Assembly (NCBI RefSeq): GCF_000020525.1
Contig: NC_011026.1
Span: 2,400,001-2,464,000, forward strand
DNA length: 64,000 bases
Direction of reading: 5' to 3'
DNA from: Chloroherpeton thalassium ATCC 35110
Lineage (GTDB): Bacteria; Bacteroidota; Chlorobiia; Chlorobiales; Chloroherpetonaceae
Shown: in pieces, positions 8,359-17,941 of the stretch
Layout of the letters: each line of letters opens with the position of its first letter
Position numbering within the stretch: the first letter of the stretch is position 1
Made by a program: the position numbers and the translations under genes
The notes under the pieces: generated by a model
Databases searched by the model: none
What the model was told of the DNA's origin: nothing
What the model saw: the letters and a program-made list of their open reading frames with translations, nothing else

Positions 8359-10278
8359 ATGTGTGGAATAGCCGGTATTTTGAATTACGGGGCGCGACCT
8401 GAAGCAGTCAGCGAAACGGTTTTGCAAAAAATGACCGAACAAATTCGCCATCGCGGCCCTGACGACAGCGGCCTTTACATCTCGCCCGATCGCAAGCTCG
8501 GGCTTGGATTTCGCCGACTTTCCATTATCGATCTTTCGGCTGCCGGTCATCAACCGATGCCAAATCGGGACGGCTCGATTTGGATAACCTTCAACGGCGA
8601 GGTGTATAACCATCAAGAATTGCGCGAATCGCTGGAGGAACAAGGTTTTCGGTTTCGCTCGCGCACCGACACCGAAGCGATTCTTTATGCCTACGAAACT
8701 TATGGCGCAGATTTTTTGCAAAAAATTTACGGCATGTTTGCCATTGCCATTTGGGATGCGCGGAAAAACGAACTCCTGCTCGCGCGTGACCGGCTCGGCA
8801 TCAAACCGCTTTATTACACCCTGCAAAACGGGGCGCTTTATTTTGCCTCCGAAATCAAATCCATTTTGGCGCACCCACACATTTCGCCCGAGCTAAACGC
8901 GCAGGGGCTTTACGATTACCTCACTTTCTACATGACCCCGCCCGCCGAGACGCTGTTCAAAGGCATTCACAAATTGGAAGCCGGACATTTTCTTAAAATA
9001 AAAGCCACGTCCGGCGACTTGCAAAAAACGCGCTACTGGAATATCACGCACCGCAGCGAATCGTTTCCAAAGGAAAATTTTCATGTTGAGCGTTTTTGCA
9101 TTGAAAATATTCGTCGTTTGTTAAGAACGTCCATCAAAGATCGGATGATGTCGGATGTGCCGTTCGGCGTGTTGCTCTCGGGCGGGATTGATTCGTCGCT
9201 CAATGTCGCGCTCATGTCGGAATTGATGACAAGGCCGGTCGAGACATTTTCCATCGGGTTTAAGGATTTGGAAAAATACAACGAACTCGGCTACGCACGC
9301 GAGGTGGCGAAGGCCTTCGGGACGAATCATCACGAGATGTTTTTGGAGGAAAAAGCCGCGCTGGAATTTTTGCCCGACATGGTTTGGCATCTGGACGAAC
9401 CGAACGCCGACCCCGTTTGTGTGCCGATGCACCTTGTCAGCCGCTTGGCCAAAGCGTCGGGAACGACGGTCGTGCAGGTGGGCGAAGGCTCGGACGAGCT
9501 TTTTTCCGGCTACAAGCTTTATTTGCAAGAGGTTCAATATTTCACTTATTATTATTCGCTTTTGCCCGAATCCTTAAAAGAAACGGCGTTCGGCTTCATG
9601 CAAAAGTTTATGCCCGAACATTTACTCACCGACTATTTGCGCCGCGCCGCCCGCCATGACCAACCGTTTTACGGCGGCGCCACCTGCTTTACCGAAACCC
9701 AAAAATCGCAGTTGTTAACCGAACGCTTTCGTGACAGCGTCAAGAGTTCCGGCAGAATCGCGGCGCATTTTTTTGCGGAGCTTGAGCGGTTTGCGCCGGG
9801 TTCGGTTTCGGAAGATTATTTGCGCAAAATGCTTTATGTGGAATTGAAAAATCGCCTGAGCGAGCTATTACTTATGCGTGTGGATAAAATGTCGATGGCG
9901 GTTTCGGCGGAAGCGCGTGTGCCGTTTTTAGACCATCGGTTGGCGGAGTTCGCGTTTCAAATTCCGGCGGCGCTCAAGATAAAAAACGGCGAACCGAAAT
10001 ATATTTTAAAGAAAGCGGCGGAAGGCATCATTCCTCACAATATTATTTATCGCAAAAAACAGGGCTTTGCCGCGCCGATTCCCGAATGGCTACGCACCGG
10101 CAAATTGCACGATTTCGCCAAATCGCAAATTTTCGAATCCCGGTTATTTCGACAGGAGATTTTCAATCGGCGCTATGTGGAACATTTGTTCGAGCAACAC
10201 CGGAGCGGGCGGGAAAATCGCGGCGTACAAATCTGGTCGCTGATGCTCGTGGCGATGTGGCACAAGCGATTTTTTTGA
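8359..10278 (+). CDS. asnB: Asparagine synthase (glutamine-hydrolysing)
   Basis: Converts aspartate, glutamine and ATP to asparagine; relatives inside EPS clusters may instead amidate a sugar acid. 639 aa. The protein starts MCGIAGIL, so Cys2 is the N-terminal nucleophile of the class II glutaminase domain, supported by RHRGPDDSG and FNGEVYNHQELR. The synthetase domain has the pyrophosphate loop SGGIDSS at about residues 273-279 and later KMSMAVSAEARVPFLDH. All expected catalytic elements are present. It follows the heparinase-like gene by nine bases and is the last gene of the left polysaccharide cluster. Confidence 0.92.
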   Translation: MCGIAGILNYGARPEAVSETVLQKMTEQIRHRGPDDSGLYISPDRKLGLGFRRLSIIDLSAAGHQPMPNRDGSIWITFNGEVYNHQELRESLEEQGFRFRSRTDTEAILYAYETYGADFLQKIYGMFAIAIWDARKNELLLARDRLGIKPLYYTLQNGALYFASEIKSILAHPHISPELNAQGLYDYLTFYMTPPAETLFKGIHKLEAGHFLKIKATSGDLQKTRYWNITHRSESFPKENFHVERFCIENIRRLLRTSIKDRMMSDVPFGVLLSGGIDSSLNVALMSELMTRPVETFSIGFKDLEKYNELGYAREVAKAFGTNHHEMFLEEKAALEFLPDMVWHLDEPNADPVCVPMHLVSRLAKASGTTVVQVGEGSDELFSGYKLYLQEVQYFTYYYSLLPESLKETAFGFMQKFMPEHLLTDYLRRAARHDQPFYGGATCFTETQKSQLLTERFRDSVKSSGRIAAHFFAELERFAPGSVSEDYLRKMLYVELKNRLSELLLMRVDKMSMAVSAEARVPFLDHRLAEFAFQIPAALKIKNGEPKYILKKAAEGIIPHNIIYRKKQGFAAPIPEWLRTGKLHDFAKSQIFESRLFRQEIFNRRYVEHLFEQHRSGRENRGVQIWSLMLVAMWHKRFF

Positions 10279-10505
10279 TTCAAAGAAATTTATTCACATC
10301 GTTCAAGCAAACCTTACCTTATCATTGGTTTTCAAAAGGCATGGATTTTTTCTTGAACAACTCAAATGAGCAGAGCTATTTTAAATTCACCTTACGCTTC
10401 GGCATGAGCGAAAAGAAGTTATTGCCTCAAGGGCATTGTCAAATCAGCGAAGTTGTGCTAACTTCTCTCTCAGCTTATCTTCACAAACATATCCGATTGT
10501 GAGCC

Positions 10506-10871
10506 ATGCTTGAATCATATTTTCCCATATTTGTTGTTATTTCCATCGCCATTATTTTGGCTGTCGTGCTGCTTTCCATCGGAAAGATAATCGGGCCGAA
10601 ACGAAACAACCCGGAAAAACTAACCCCATACGAATCGGGTATGGATCCGGTTGGAAGCACGCGCACGCGCGTCACGGTTCGGTTTTACTTGGTCGCGATG
10701 ATTTTTATTGTGTTCGATATCGAAGTCATTTTTATGTATCCTTGGGCGGTTAGCTTCCGCGAGTTGAGCGGATTCTACGGCTTAATTCCTATGGTAACAT
10801 TTGTTCTCATTTTGCTGGCTGGCTACTACTACATTCTCAAAAAGAAAGCCTTGGATTGGGACGAGGAATAG
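10506..10871 (+). CDS. nuoA: NADH-quinone oxidoreductase subunit A
   Basis: Small membrane subunit of complex I (NuoA/NdhC), 121 aa with three transmembrane helices: about residues 6-26, 62-82 and 91-111. Family signatures are KLTPYESGMDPVGS (the conserved YE-G loop), RFYLVAMIFIVFDIEVIFMYPWA and a C-terminal tail rich in Lys and acidic residues. The ATG at 10506 lacks a strong Shine-Dalgarno. It is not followed by nuoB or any other complex I gene; the next gene is tex. The remaining subunits must lie elsewhere if the complex is made. A weak promoter-like pair, TTGTCA and TAACTT spaced by 17, lies around 10436-10465. Confidence 0.9.
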   Translation: MLESYFPIFVVISIAIILAVVLLSIGKIIGPKRNNPEKLTPYESGMDPVGSTRTRVTVRFYLVAMIFIVFDIEVIFMYPWAVSFRELSGFYGLIPMVTFVLILLAGYYYILKKKALDWDEE

Positions 10872-11200
10872 CAATCACTTTACGTTTTTCGCGCCATTGG
10901 CCGTTAAGGATTTTATGTCATTCCTAAGCCTGGATTGTGCTAAAAAGAAAAAATAACAGTAAGGTTGAAGTTCATCCTTTCTAAAACTAAGCAGAGGTGC
11001 GCATTGGCTCTGGGTGGCTATTCTTCTCTGAATCGGGGGTTGTTGCGCATTCATGGAACGCAACGATCATAAAATCATCATTCACAAGCCTAAACATTTC
11101 TTTTCCTTTAAAAAACGCTTTTATCTTGCGGGCTCGCTCGCACAAGCTTATTTTTGACCCTTTTGTAACAGTTCATCAATTATTCTCGGAGACGAAGCTC
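10872..11200. other. Intergenic region upstream of tex
   Basis: 329 bases between nuoA and tex. An open frame extends upstream from tex through this stretch, but its peptide shows no family features and the conserved Tex N-terminus begins only after 11201, so it is treated as non-coding. No RNA gene or clear terminator was recognised. A purine-rich GGAGACG about ten bases before 11201 may serve as the tex ribosome binding site. Confidence 0.4.
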
Positions 11201-13477
11201 ATGCTAAACATACCACAGGTTCTGACTGAAGAACTTTCCGTTAAACTATTTCAGGTTGAAAACACCTTAGCGCTTTTGGACGACGGGGCGACTATTCCTT
11301 TCATCGCGCGTTATCGCAAGGAGCGAACTGGCGGCTTGGACGAAATTCAGCTTCGCACGCTCGCCGAGCGCTACGAATATTTGCAAGAGCTCGAAGATCG
11401 CAAGGAAACCGTTCTCAAGTCCATTAATGAGCAAGGCAAATTGACCGATGAATTGAAAGAGAAAATTGAGAACTGTTTGGGAAAAACCGAACTTGAAGAT
11501 TTATACCTGCCTTACAAACCGAAAAAGCGCACCAAAGCTACCATCGCCAAAGAAAAAGGCTTGGAGCCGCTCGCAGAATTTATCCACTCTTTAAACACCG
11601 CCGCGCCAGCCGAAGGCAATTTCATGGAAGAGGCCGCCAAATATATTTCCGAAGAAAAAGAAGTGAAAACCGCTGAGGAAGCCTTGCAAGGTGCTTCGGA
11701 TATTTTGGCCGAGCAGCTCGCCGACAAGGCCGACTTTCGCGCCTACATCAGAAATTTCATCATGGATGAAGGCTATTTCGTCTCCAAAATTAAAGATGAG
11801 TTTGAGGAAGGCACAACGAAATACGAAATGTATCGCAATTTCAAGGTCAAGGTGAAAGATATTCAGCCGCATAACATGCTGGCGCTGCGTCGCGGCGAGT
11901 CCGATGGCGTTGTGGCGTTCAGTGTTGAGTTCGATGAAGCGGTCGTGCTGTCGTATCTCGAAAGCCAAGAGATTTTTACAGCGAACGCTGACTTGCGCGC
12001 GTTTTTATCCAAAATGGTCAAAGATGCTTTTGGCCGTTTGATGAAAACCACGCTCATCGGTGAAGTTCGCTTAGATCGCCGCATGAAGGCGGATGAAGAT
12101 TCCATCAAAACATTTGAGGCCAATTTGCGCGAGCTTTTGCTCTCAAGTCCTGCTGGCATGAAGCCGACTTTAGGCATTGATCCTGGCTTTCGCACCGGCT
12201 GCAAAATTGTGGCGATTGACGAAACCGGCAAGTTTTTGGAGTACAAAACCATTTTCCCGCACACCGGCGAGGCCAAAAAAGCCAAAGCCGTTGAAGAACT
12301 CAAAACATTAATTGAAAAATATAAAACCGAACTCATTGCCATTGGGAACGGAACAGCTGGGCGCGAAACGGATATTTTCGTGCGCGATGTGATTGCGTCG
12401 CTCGAAACGAAGCCTGTGAAGGTGATGGTCAATGAGTCTGGCGCGTCGGTTTATTCGGCAAGTCCGGTCGCAATTGAGGAATTCCCGGATTTGGATGTGA
12501 GTGTGCGCGGCGCGGTGAGCATTGCGCGGCGTTTGCAAGATCCGCTCGCTGAACTCGTAAAAATCGATCCGAAGTCCATCGGCGTCGGGCAATATCAGCA
12601 CGATGTCGATCAGAAGCTTCTGAAAAAGAAGCTCGGCGAATCGGTTGAAAGCTGCGTGAACTTCGTTGGCGTTGATTTAAACACGGCGTCCAAAGAGTTG
12701 CTGAGCTATGTTTCGGGCATCAATTCCGCCATTTCAAAAAATGTCGTTGAATATAGAAATGAACATGGCGCTTTTCAAAGTCGCGGTGAATTGATGCAAA
12801 TCGACAAATTTGGTCCGAAAACATTTGAGCAAGCCGCAGGCTTTTTGCGCATTCGTGGCGGCGAAAATCCGCTTGACAACACAGCGGTTCACCCTGAAAG
12901 TTATTCCATTGTGCAGCGCATCGCCGAAGATTTGGGCGTACCAGTTGCGCAAGTCACTTCGTTAGGTTCTAAAATCAAATCGGTTGATTTGAAAAAATAT
13001 GTGACCGAAGAAGTTGGCGAACCGACTTTGATCGACATTTTAAACGAGCTTGAAAAGCCCGGACGCGACCCGCGTGAGGAGTTTCGCTATGCGGAATTTA
13101 GCGACGCGGTCAAAGCGATGGAGGATTTGCAGATCGGCATGAAGCTCGAAGGCGTGGTGACGAACGTGACGGATTTTGGCGCATTTGTCGACATCGGCGT
13201 GCATCAAGATGGGCTGGTGCATGTGTCTGAGTTGGCCGATAATTATGTTTCCGATCCGCTCGAGGCCGTCAAGGTTGGGCAAATTGTCACGGTGCGCGTG
13301 CTGGATGTGAATTTAAGCCTACGCCGAATCAGCCTTTCCATGCGCTCCGAAGACCGGAAAAAAACAAAGTCGGGGCATAAAAATTCGCAGAAGGATAAAA
13401 AGAAAAACCATAAAAAAAGTTCGGAAAAGCACTATTCGCTGGACGATCTCAAAGCGAAATTCAATAATCGCTTGTAA
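11201..13477 (+). CDS. tex: Tex family S1 RNA-binding protein
   Basis: Cytoplasmic nucleic-acid-binding protein linked to transcription and to RNA or toxin expression control. 758 aa from ATG at 11201, the usual length. Order of parts: N-terminal helical domain containing PFIARYRKERTGGLDEIQLR; a YqgF-like RNase H fold (TLGIDPGFRTGCKIVAIDET, AIGNGTAGRETD); a helix-hairpin-helix part (ELLSYVSGINSAISKNVVEY); and a C-terminal S1 domain (MKLEGVVTNVTDFGAFVDIG) near residues 645-715. A Lys/Ser-rich tail follows. A longer in-frame start at 10997 adds 68 residues with no family match and was rejected. A terminator follows the gene. Confidence 0.93.
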   Translation: MLNIPQVLTEELSVKLFQVENTLALLDDGATIPFIARYRKERTGGLDEIQLRTLAERYEYLQELEDRKETVLKSINEQGKLTDELKEKIENCLGKTELEDLYLPYKPKKRTKATIAKEKGLEPLAEFIHSLNTAAPAEGNFMEEAAKYISEEKEVKTAEEALQGASDILAEQLADKADFRAYIRNFIMDEGYFVSKIKDEFEEGTTKYEMYRNFKVKVKDIQPHNMLALRRGESDGVVAFSVEFDEAVVLSYLESQEIFTANADLRAFLSKMVKDAFGRLMKTTLIGEVRLDRRMKADEDSIKTFEANLRELLLSSPAGMKPTLGIDPGFRTGCKIVAIDETGKFLEYKTIFPHTGEAKKAKAVEELKTLIEKYKTELIAIGNGTAGRETDIFVRDVIASLETKPVKVMVNESGASVYSASPVAIEEFPDLDVSVRGAVSIARRLQDPLAELVKIDPKSIGVGQYQHDVDQKLLKKKLGESVESCVNFVGVDLNTASKELLSYVSGINSAISKNVVEYRNEHGAFQSRGELMQIDKFGPKTFEQAAGFLRIRGGENPLDNTAVHPESYSIVQRIAEDLGVPVAQVTSLGSKIKSVDLKKYVTEEVGEPTLIDILNELEKPGRDPREEFRYAEFSDAVKAMEDLQIGMKLEGVVTNVTDFGAFVDIGVHQDGLVHVSELADNYVSDPLEAVKVGQIVTVRVLDVNLSLRRISLSMRSEDRKKTKSGHKNSQKDKKKNHKKSSEKHYSLDDLKAKFNNRL

Positions 13478-13518
13478 GCTATCGGGAAAGATTGTTTATT
13501 CATGCCATAGTTTCAATA

Positions 13519-13551
13519 TTCGGGGCAAAAGAACTTTGCCCCGAACTTTTT
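13519..13551 (+). terminator. Rho-independent terminator after tex
   Basis: Stem TTCGGGGCAAA / TTTGCCCCGAA with a five-base loop, followed by CTTTTT. It lies about 40 bases after the tex stop and 20 bases before the MscS gene, so the channel gene needs its own promoter or read-through. Confidence 0.8.
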
Positions 13552-13570
13552 CTAACTAAAAAATCATAGG

Positions 13571-14617
13571 ATGCCAAAATTTTTCGAAAACCCTGAAATC
13601 TCTATTTGGATAACCGGAATCATCGTTGCTATTTCGGTTGCCATCTCGCTGATGGTTTTCTTTCGGTTATTAATTTGGCGGTTGCGCGTTCTGGCTGAAA
13701 GAACTCAAAATAAAATCGCGGAAGGCTCGCTAACCGTGATCGGGCAGACAAAAATTTTCTTTCACATTGCGGTTGCGATTTATACCGCGATTCTTTTTGT
13801 GAAAGAATTGCCTGACGTCAATGTGCTGTTGGTCAATCGGTTGCTGGCAGTGGCGATAATTGTGCAATTAGGCATTTGGGGAAGCAGCTTAATCGCATTT
13901 TGGATCGCGAATTATCGCAAAGAAAAGCTGGAACAAGATGCGGCCAGTGTCACCACATTTATTGCGATTGGGTTTTTGGTTAAAGTGGGGCTTTTTACGC
14001 TGCTCTTTTTATTAATCCTTGCGAACTTCGGTATTGATGTCACCGCGCTGATTGCCGGATTGGGCGTTGGCGGTATTGCCATTGCGCTGGCTGTTCAAAA
14101 TATTTTGGGCGATTTATTCGCTTCGCTTTCCATCGCAATGGACAAGCCTTTTGTGATTGGGGATTTTATCAGTGTGGACACGTTCTCTGGCACAGTGGAT
14201 CATATCGGGCTGAAAACGACGCGGGTCAAAAGCATTTCAGGCGAGCAAATTGTTTTTTCAAATGCGGATTTGCTCGGCAGCCGCGTTAGAAATTTCAAAA
14301 GAATGCAAGAGCGGCGCATTGTCTTTGCTTTCGGCGTGACTTACGAAACCGGCATTGATAAGCTCAAAACCATTCCCGACATGGTAAAGGAGATTATTCA
14401 AGCAAAGGAAAATGTTCGCTATGATCGCGTGCACTTTAAGGAATTCGGGGATTTTTCCTTGAACTACGAAGTGGTGTATTTCGTGCTTGTGCCAGAATAT
14501 GTGGTTTATATGGACATTCAGCAGCAAATAAATCTGGAATTATACGAGCGTTTTGAAAAGTCAGGAATCAATTTTGCCTATCCAACGCAATTGGTTTATC
14601 TAAATAAAGATCAGTAG
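13571..14617 (+). CDS. MscS family mechanosensitive ion channel
   Basis: Inner-membrane channel that opens under hypo-osmotic stress. 348 aa. Several N-terminal helices (about residues 10-35, 60-80, 90-112, 130-155) lead into the pore helix region DVTALIAGLGVGGIAIALAV, with the Gly/Ala-rich packing typical of MscS TM3. It is followed by QNILGDLFASLSIAMDKPF and the beta domain GDFISVDTFSGTVDHIGLKTTRV. The C-terminal alpha/beta domain includes FAFGVTYETGIDKLK. It stands alone after the tex terminator and converges with the TonB receptor gene. Confidence 0.92.
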   Translation: MPKFFENPEISIWITGIIVAISVAISLMVFFRLLIWRLRVLAERTQNKIAEGSLTVIGQTKIFFHIAVAIYTAILFVKELPDVNVLLVNRLLAVAIIVQLGIWGSSLIAFWIANYRKEKLEQDAASVTTFIAIGFLVKVGLFTLLFLLILANFGIDVTALIAGLGVGGIAIALAVQNILGDLFASLSIAMDKPFVIGDFISVDTFSGTVDHIGLKTTRVKSISGEQIVFSNADLLGSRVRNFKRMQERRIVFAFGVTYETGIDKLKTIPDMVKEIIQAKENVRYDRVHFKEFGDFSLNYEVVYFVLVPEYVVYMDIQQQINLELYERFEKSGINFAYPTQLVYLNKDQ

Positions 14618-14698
14618 TGAAGTGAGAGGTTCCCCGATTTGAAAGCATAACGGTTCTAAAATCTGGGAGCTTCACAGCTGAAAAATGGAAGAGCGCGG

Positions 14699-16993
14699 TT
14701 AAAATTCAGCGTTGAGTTGCAAGCTGATGTTGCGAAGCGAGGCAAGCAAAGCTGGCGATTCGAGATAAACTTCGTTCAAAATGTTTTTGGCGACAAGGTT
14801 AGCTGAAACGCCCTCAAAAACTCGCATCCCAAATTTCACATCCAGCACATGCGCGCTATTTTGAAGCATGGCCTGTTCCGTTCCATTCTGAGAAAACACC
14901 TCGCGCCACAAACTTTTTGCCTCATCCGAAAGCCCGCTCACATAACGATAATCAAAGCCAAACGAGAGCCGGCCTAAATTGATAAGCACGTCGCCATAGA
15001 AAAGGTTGTTTCTTCGGTAAAACGCCCACGCGTCTGCGCTTTCGGTTTTCGGGCTATGCGTGTAAGTGTAGGAAAGAGAAAGGCAGAGAAGTTTTTTATT
15101 GAAATTGAGATGTGTGGTCAGTTCAAGACCGAGCAGTTTCAAGTCGGAAGACGCATTTTGATAGGTTAGATCGCCGGAATCGGTTTCCACAAGCAAAATC
15201 ATATCGGAAAAGCTGTTGTAGAAAAAAGCGGTTTCAAACGAAATACTCGAAAGCGAAATTTGCTTGGAAAGCGCAATTGGGCGAATGTAATCGTAGCGAT
15301 AGCCAAGTTCGTAAGTTAAACTATTTTCTAACTTTAAGCTTTCATTTGGCAAGATCGAAATGCCGTTATAATCCTGCATGAAAAAGCGTTCGGCAAGTGT
15401 TGGGAAGCGAAAGCCGAGCCGGAAATTTGTCCAAGCAGAGCCCGCTTTGCCTATCGGTGTTGACAGCCCGATGTGTGGATTAATTTTCCCTTCAAGTTTC
15501 TGTTGGTCAGCCCAGAGGCCATCGTAGCGCAAGCCGTAAGTGATGCGAATGGGTTCAACCAACGGATTTTCACTTTGCAAGAAAATAGCAAAGCCTTTGG
15601 CTGTGCGCGTGGAGTCGGAGTTGGCGGTGAGGTCGGTGTAATAGCCGTCGAATCCGGCGGTGAAATAATAGCCTGAGCCAAGGTCAAGTGTTGTTTGAAT
15701 TTCCAGGCCTGAATGCTTGCGGCTCAGCGAAAAGTCGCTTTGATTATGCAATTTTTCGCCAATGTAGCGTCCTCTAAGCGCAAAAGTGGTGACGCGAGAA
15801 ACTGGAAATTCGTAGGTGGGCGCAAGAAAAAGCAAGTTTGAATAGCGTTCGTCGTGCGCAGCGCTCGCATCGAAAAGGGCGCTATCTGCATTTATCCAGC
15901 GCGTGTTGCCGCCTTGTCTGTTTTCGGTAAATCCGGCAAGCAAGGAAAATTGATGGCGTGGCGCAAATTGATAAAGCGATTTTGAAAAAAGCCGCCATTT
16001 GCCAGCATCGCCGTTTTCGCGGTATCCTTCGTCCGAAAAATAGCCGGCGCTTGCGTAAGCATTGAATTTTCCAAAACTTTGCACGTGAGCCACTTCTGTT
16101 CCGCTTAAAAACTGCGTGTTGTTTGTCCAGTCAGAAAGTTCATTTGGTGCATTGCTATAAATGCCCGCGTAGGTGCGCAGCATCGTTTTTGAGGCGAAGT
16201 TGCTTCCCGTGACGGCATTCAGGGCGCCATCAAGAGCGCCATTTCCATAAACGCCGGAAAAAGCCCCTTTGCCAAGTTCCAGTCGGTCTAAAAAGTTGAG
16301 TGGCATCAAATCCCAAGCGCTTTGCGGGTTGAGCGCTGCTTGAACGGGTGTTTGGTCGATCGTGAGGCTTTGGCGAGCCGATGCGTTCGGCGTTGGATCG
16401 GTTGCGGGTGAAGCGCGTATTTGCATAGCGCTACCCGAAAAAGTCACGCCTGGTAGGAATCTCAGCGCATCGTCGAGGGTGGCTGTGTTTCTTTGTTGAA
16501 TGAAATCCAAGTCGAGCAGTTCTACGGAAAGTGGTATTCGACTAAGCTTTTGCGGCACGCGGCTAAGCGTCACCAATGTTTCTTGCGCAGCTGAAAGAAT
16601 CGGGAAAAGTAGAATATCGATTTCGGTGATGGTGTCGTTTTTGATAAAAACGTTTCTAAATAAATCCGTTTCAAAGCCGTCTGCCTGATAAAGAATGTCG
16701 TAGAGGCCGCGCGGAATTTTTCCGATAAAATATTTCCCTGCAGAATCAGTTCGCGCTTGAATGGTCGTGCCATTCAATTTAACGGTTGCGCCTACCAGTG
16801 GAAGTTCTCTACGAATGGTGATGCTACGCGCTTGTGTTTCCCCCGATAGGCTATCCGATGTAGAAATACTTTTTTTTGTGTATTGAATGTGGGTCATCGT
16901 CCCGCGCAGCATGCCGCCTCTATTTTGCGCAAGCGCGGCGTTGAGAAGAAGAGAAAGAACAAGCAACTGAGCCAGAAAAATGAAATGCTTCAT
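14699..16993 (-). CDS. TonB-dependent outer-membrane receptor
   Basis: Energy-coupled outer-membrane uptake channel, 764 aa. A signal peptide (MKHFIFLAQLLVLSLLLNAA, then LAQ) is followed by a carboxypeptidase-regulatory-like domain (about residues 60-130, LVGATVKLNGTTIQARTDSAG). The plug domain reads IPLSVELLDLDFIQQRNTAT and LDDALRFLPGV, and a beta-barrel runs to a C-terminal aromatic residue (LQLNAEF). It lies 54 bases downstream of the fur-family gene on the same strand, so the pair is probably co-transcribed and metal-regulated. The substrate is unknown; a metal chelate is likely from context. Confidence 0.9.
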   Translation of the reverse strand: MKHFIFLAQLLVLSLLLNAALAQNRGGMLRGTMTHIQYTKKSISTSDSLSGETQARSITIRRELPLVGATVKLNGTTIQARTDSAGKYFIGKIPRGLYDILYQADGFETDLFRNVFIKNDTITEIDILLFPILSAAQETLVTLSRVPQKLSRIPLSVELLDLDFIQQRNTATLDDALRFLPGVTFSGSAMQIRASPATDPTPNASARQSLTIDQTPVQAALNPQSAWDLMPLNFLDRLELGKGAFSGVYGNGALDGALNAVTGSNFASKTMLRTYAGIYSNAPNELSDWTNNTQFLSGTEVAHVQSFGKFNAYASAGYFSDEGYRENGDAGKWRLFSKSLYQFAPRHQFSLLAGFTENRQGGNTRWINADSALFDASAAHDERYSNLLFLAPTYEFPVSRVTTFALRGRYIGEKLHNQSDFSLSRKHSGLEIQTTLDLGSGYYFTAGFDGYYTDLTANSDSTRTAKGFAIFLQSENPLVEPIRITYGLRYDGLWADQQKLEGKINPHIGLSTPIGKAGSAWTNFRLGFRFPTLAERFFMQDYNGISILPNESLKLENSLTYELGYRYDYIRPIALSKQISLSSISFETAFFYNSFSDMILLVETDSGDLTYQNASSDLKLLGLELTTHLNFNKKLLCLSLSYTYTHSPKTESADAWAFYRRNNLFYGDVLINLGRLSFGFDYRYVSGLSDEAKSLWREVFSQNGTEQAMLQNSAHVLDVKFGMRVFEGVSANLVAKNILNEVYLESPALLASLRNISLQLNAEF

Positions 16994-17047
16994 ATAGAAA
17001 TGAAAAACCGATCTTTCAAAGAATTAAAGTAAAACGATGCCATCAAG

Positions 17048-17614
17048 TTATTTGGGTGTGTCTTCAGACTTGCGTTTTTCAAGATGGTCGCATTCGTCGT
17101 AGATACATTCGCCAAAGAGCTGCAAATTATTTCTTTTGAGCTTAAAGCCGTGAAACTCACAAATTTGGCGAAGTTCTTCATCAATTTCAGGGCTGGTAAA
17201 TTCCAAAACGCGCCCGCATTTCTCACAAATAATGTGATGGTGGGTTTTATAGCCGTAGCTTCGTTCGTAGTGAAGATGCTTGTGTCCAAAGCTGTTTTGA
17301 GAAACCAAACTGCATTCAACGAGCAAGTCAAGGGTGTTGTAGACCGTTGCACGCGAAATATTGGCGCCTTTTTGTTTCAGGTTCAAAAAAATTTGGTCAG
17401 CGTCCAAATGTTCCGATGACGTATAGATTTCTTGCAGCACTTTGAGGCGTTCTGGCGTAGATCGATGACCTTTTTTTCGCAAGTAATTCTGAAAAATATC
17501 TTCAACTTCCTGCAAAATTTTCAACTCTTTGCCCTCTGCATCGGTGCTTTTTTTCTTTGGTTTTCCCTGATTTGAGCTGATTTTTGTGTTGGTATTTTTA
17601 CTGGCAGTTTGCAT
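17048..17614 (-). CDS. Fur family metal-responsive transcriptional regulator
   Basis: DNA-binding repressor sensing Fe, Zn, Mn or peroxide; 188 aa, longer than typical (about 140) owing to a Lys/Ser-rich N-terminal extension of about 40 residues. The winged helix is at residues 50-110 (STPERLKVLQEIYTSSEHLD, SRATVYNTLDLLVE). The metal site is GHKHLHYE with THHHIICEKCGRVLEF; the CEKC pair together with CIYDEC forms the structural zinc site. The start ATG is at 17614. It precedes a TonB receptor gene, which favours iron or zinc control, but residues alone do not settle Fur against PerR or Zur. Confidence 0.88.
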   Translation of the reverse strand: MQTASKNTNTKISSNQGKPKKKSTDAEGKELKILQEVEDIFQNYLRKKGHRSTPERLKVLQEIYTSSEHLDADQIFLNLKQKGANISRATVYNTLDLLVECSLVSQNSFGHKHLHYERSYGYKTHHHIICEKCGRVLEFTSPEIDEELRQICEFHGFKLKRNNLQLFGECIYDECDHLEKRKSEDTPK

Positions 17615-17941
17615 AAGCTCGAATTTAATAATGGCAATTTTGAAAGAAATTAACCTGTTTTAACTAAATGAAAAAATTTAGCTTTTAAAATCGTAGAAAA
17701 ATCACGCGTTTGGTGGCGCTTTTGCAAGCAAGCGCGTGTGTTGGAAAGAGCGCGGCGTAGTAAGTTCTTAACAGCTCTATGCTTTTAAGGGTTTCTGAAT
17801 TGCAAATTTAAAGTAAGCGAAAAAATAAGTCGGGCAACGCGTTTCTTGAGGAGTGACAAAACGAAGCTTTTTGCGTATGCCTGTGGTTATATTAACGCTG
17901 TTATTTGTCATAACTGAAAAAAAGTAGAAGTAAATTTAAAA
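17615..17941. other. Divergent intergenic region (fur / FUSC-like gene)
   Basis: 327 bases between two divergently transcribed genes, so it must hold promoters for both. It is AT-rich next to the fur start (17630-17700). No Fur box could be assigned with confidence, and no RNA gene or repeat was recognised. Confidence 0.4.

Noticed and set aside
10997-11200. 68-residue N-terminal extension of tex
   Set aside because: Tex similarity begins only after the ATG at 11201; the extension looks like translated intergenic DNA.
17630-17700. Fur box in front of fur
   Set aside because: The AT-rich stretch has no convincing palindrome matching a Fur-type operator.
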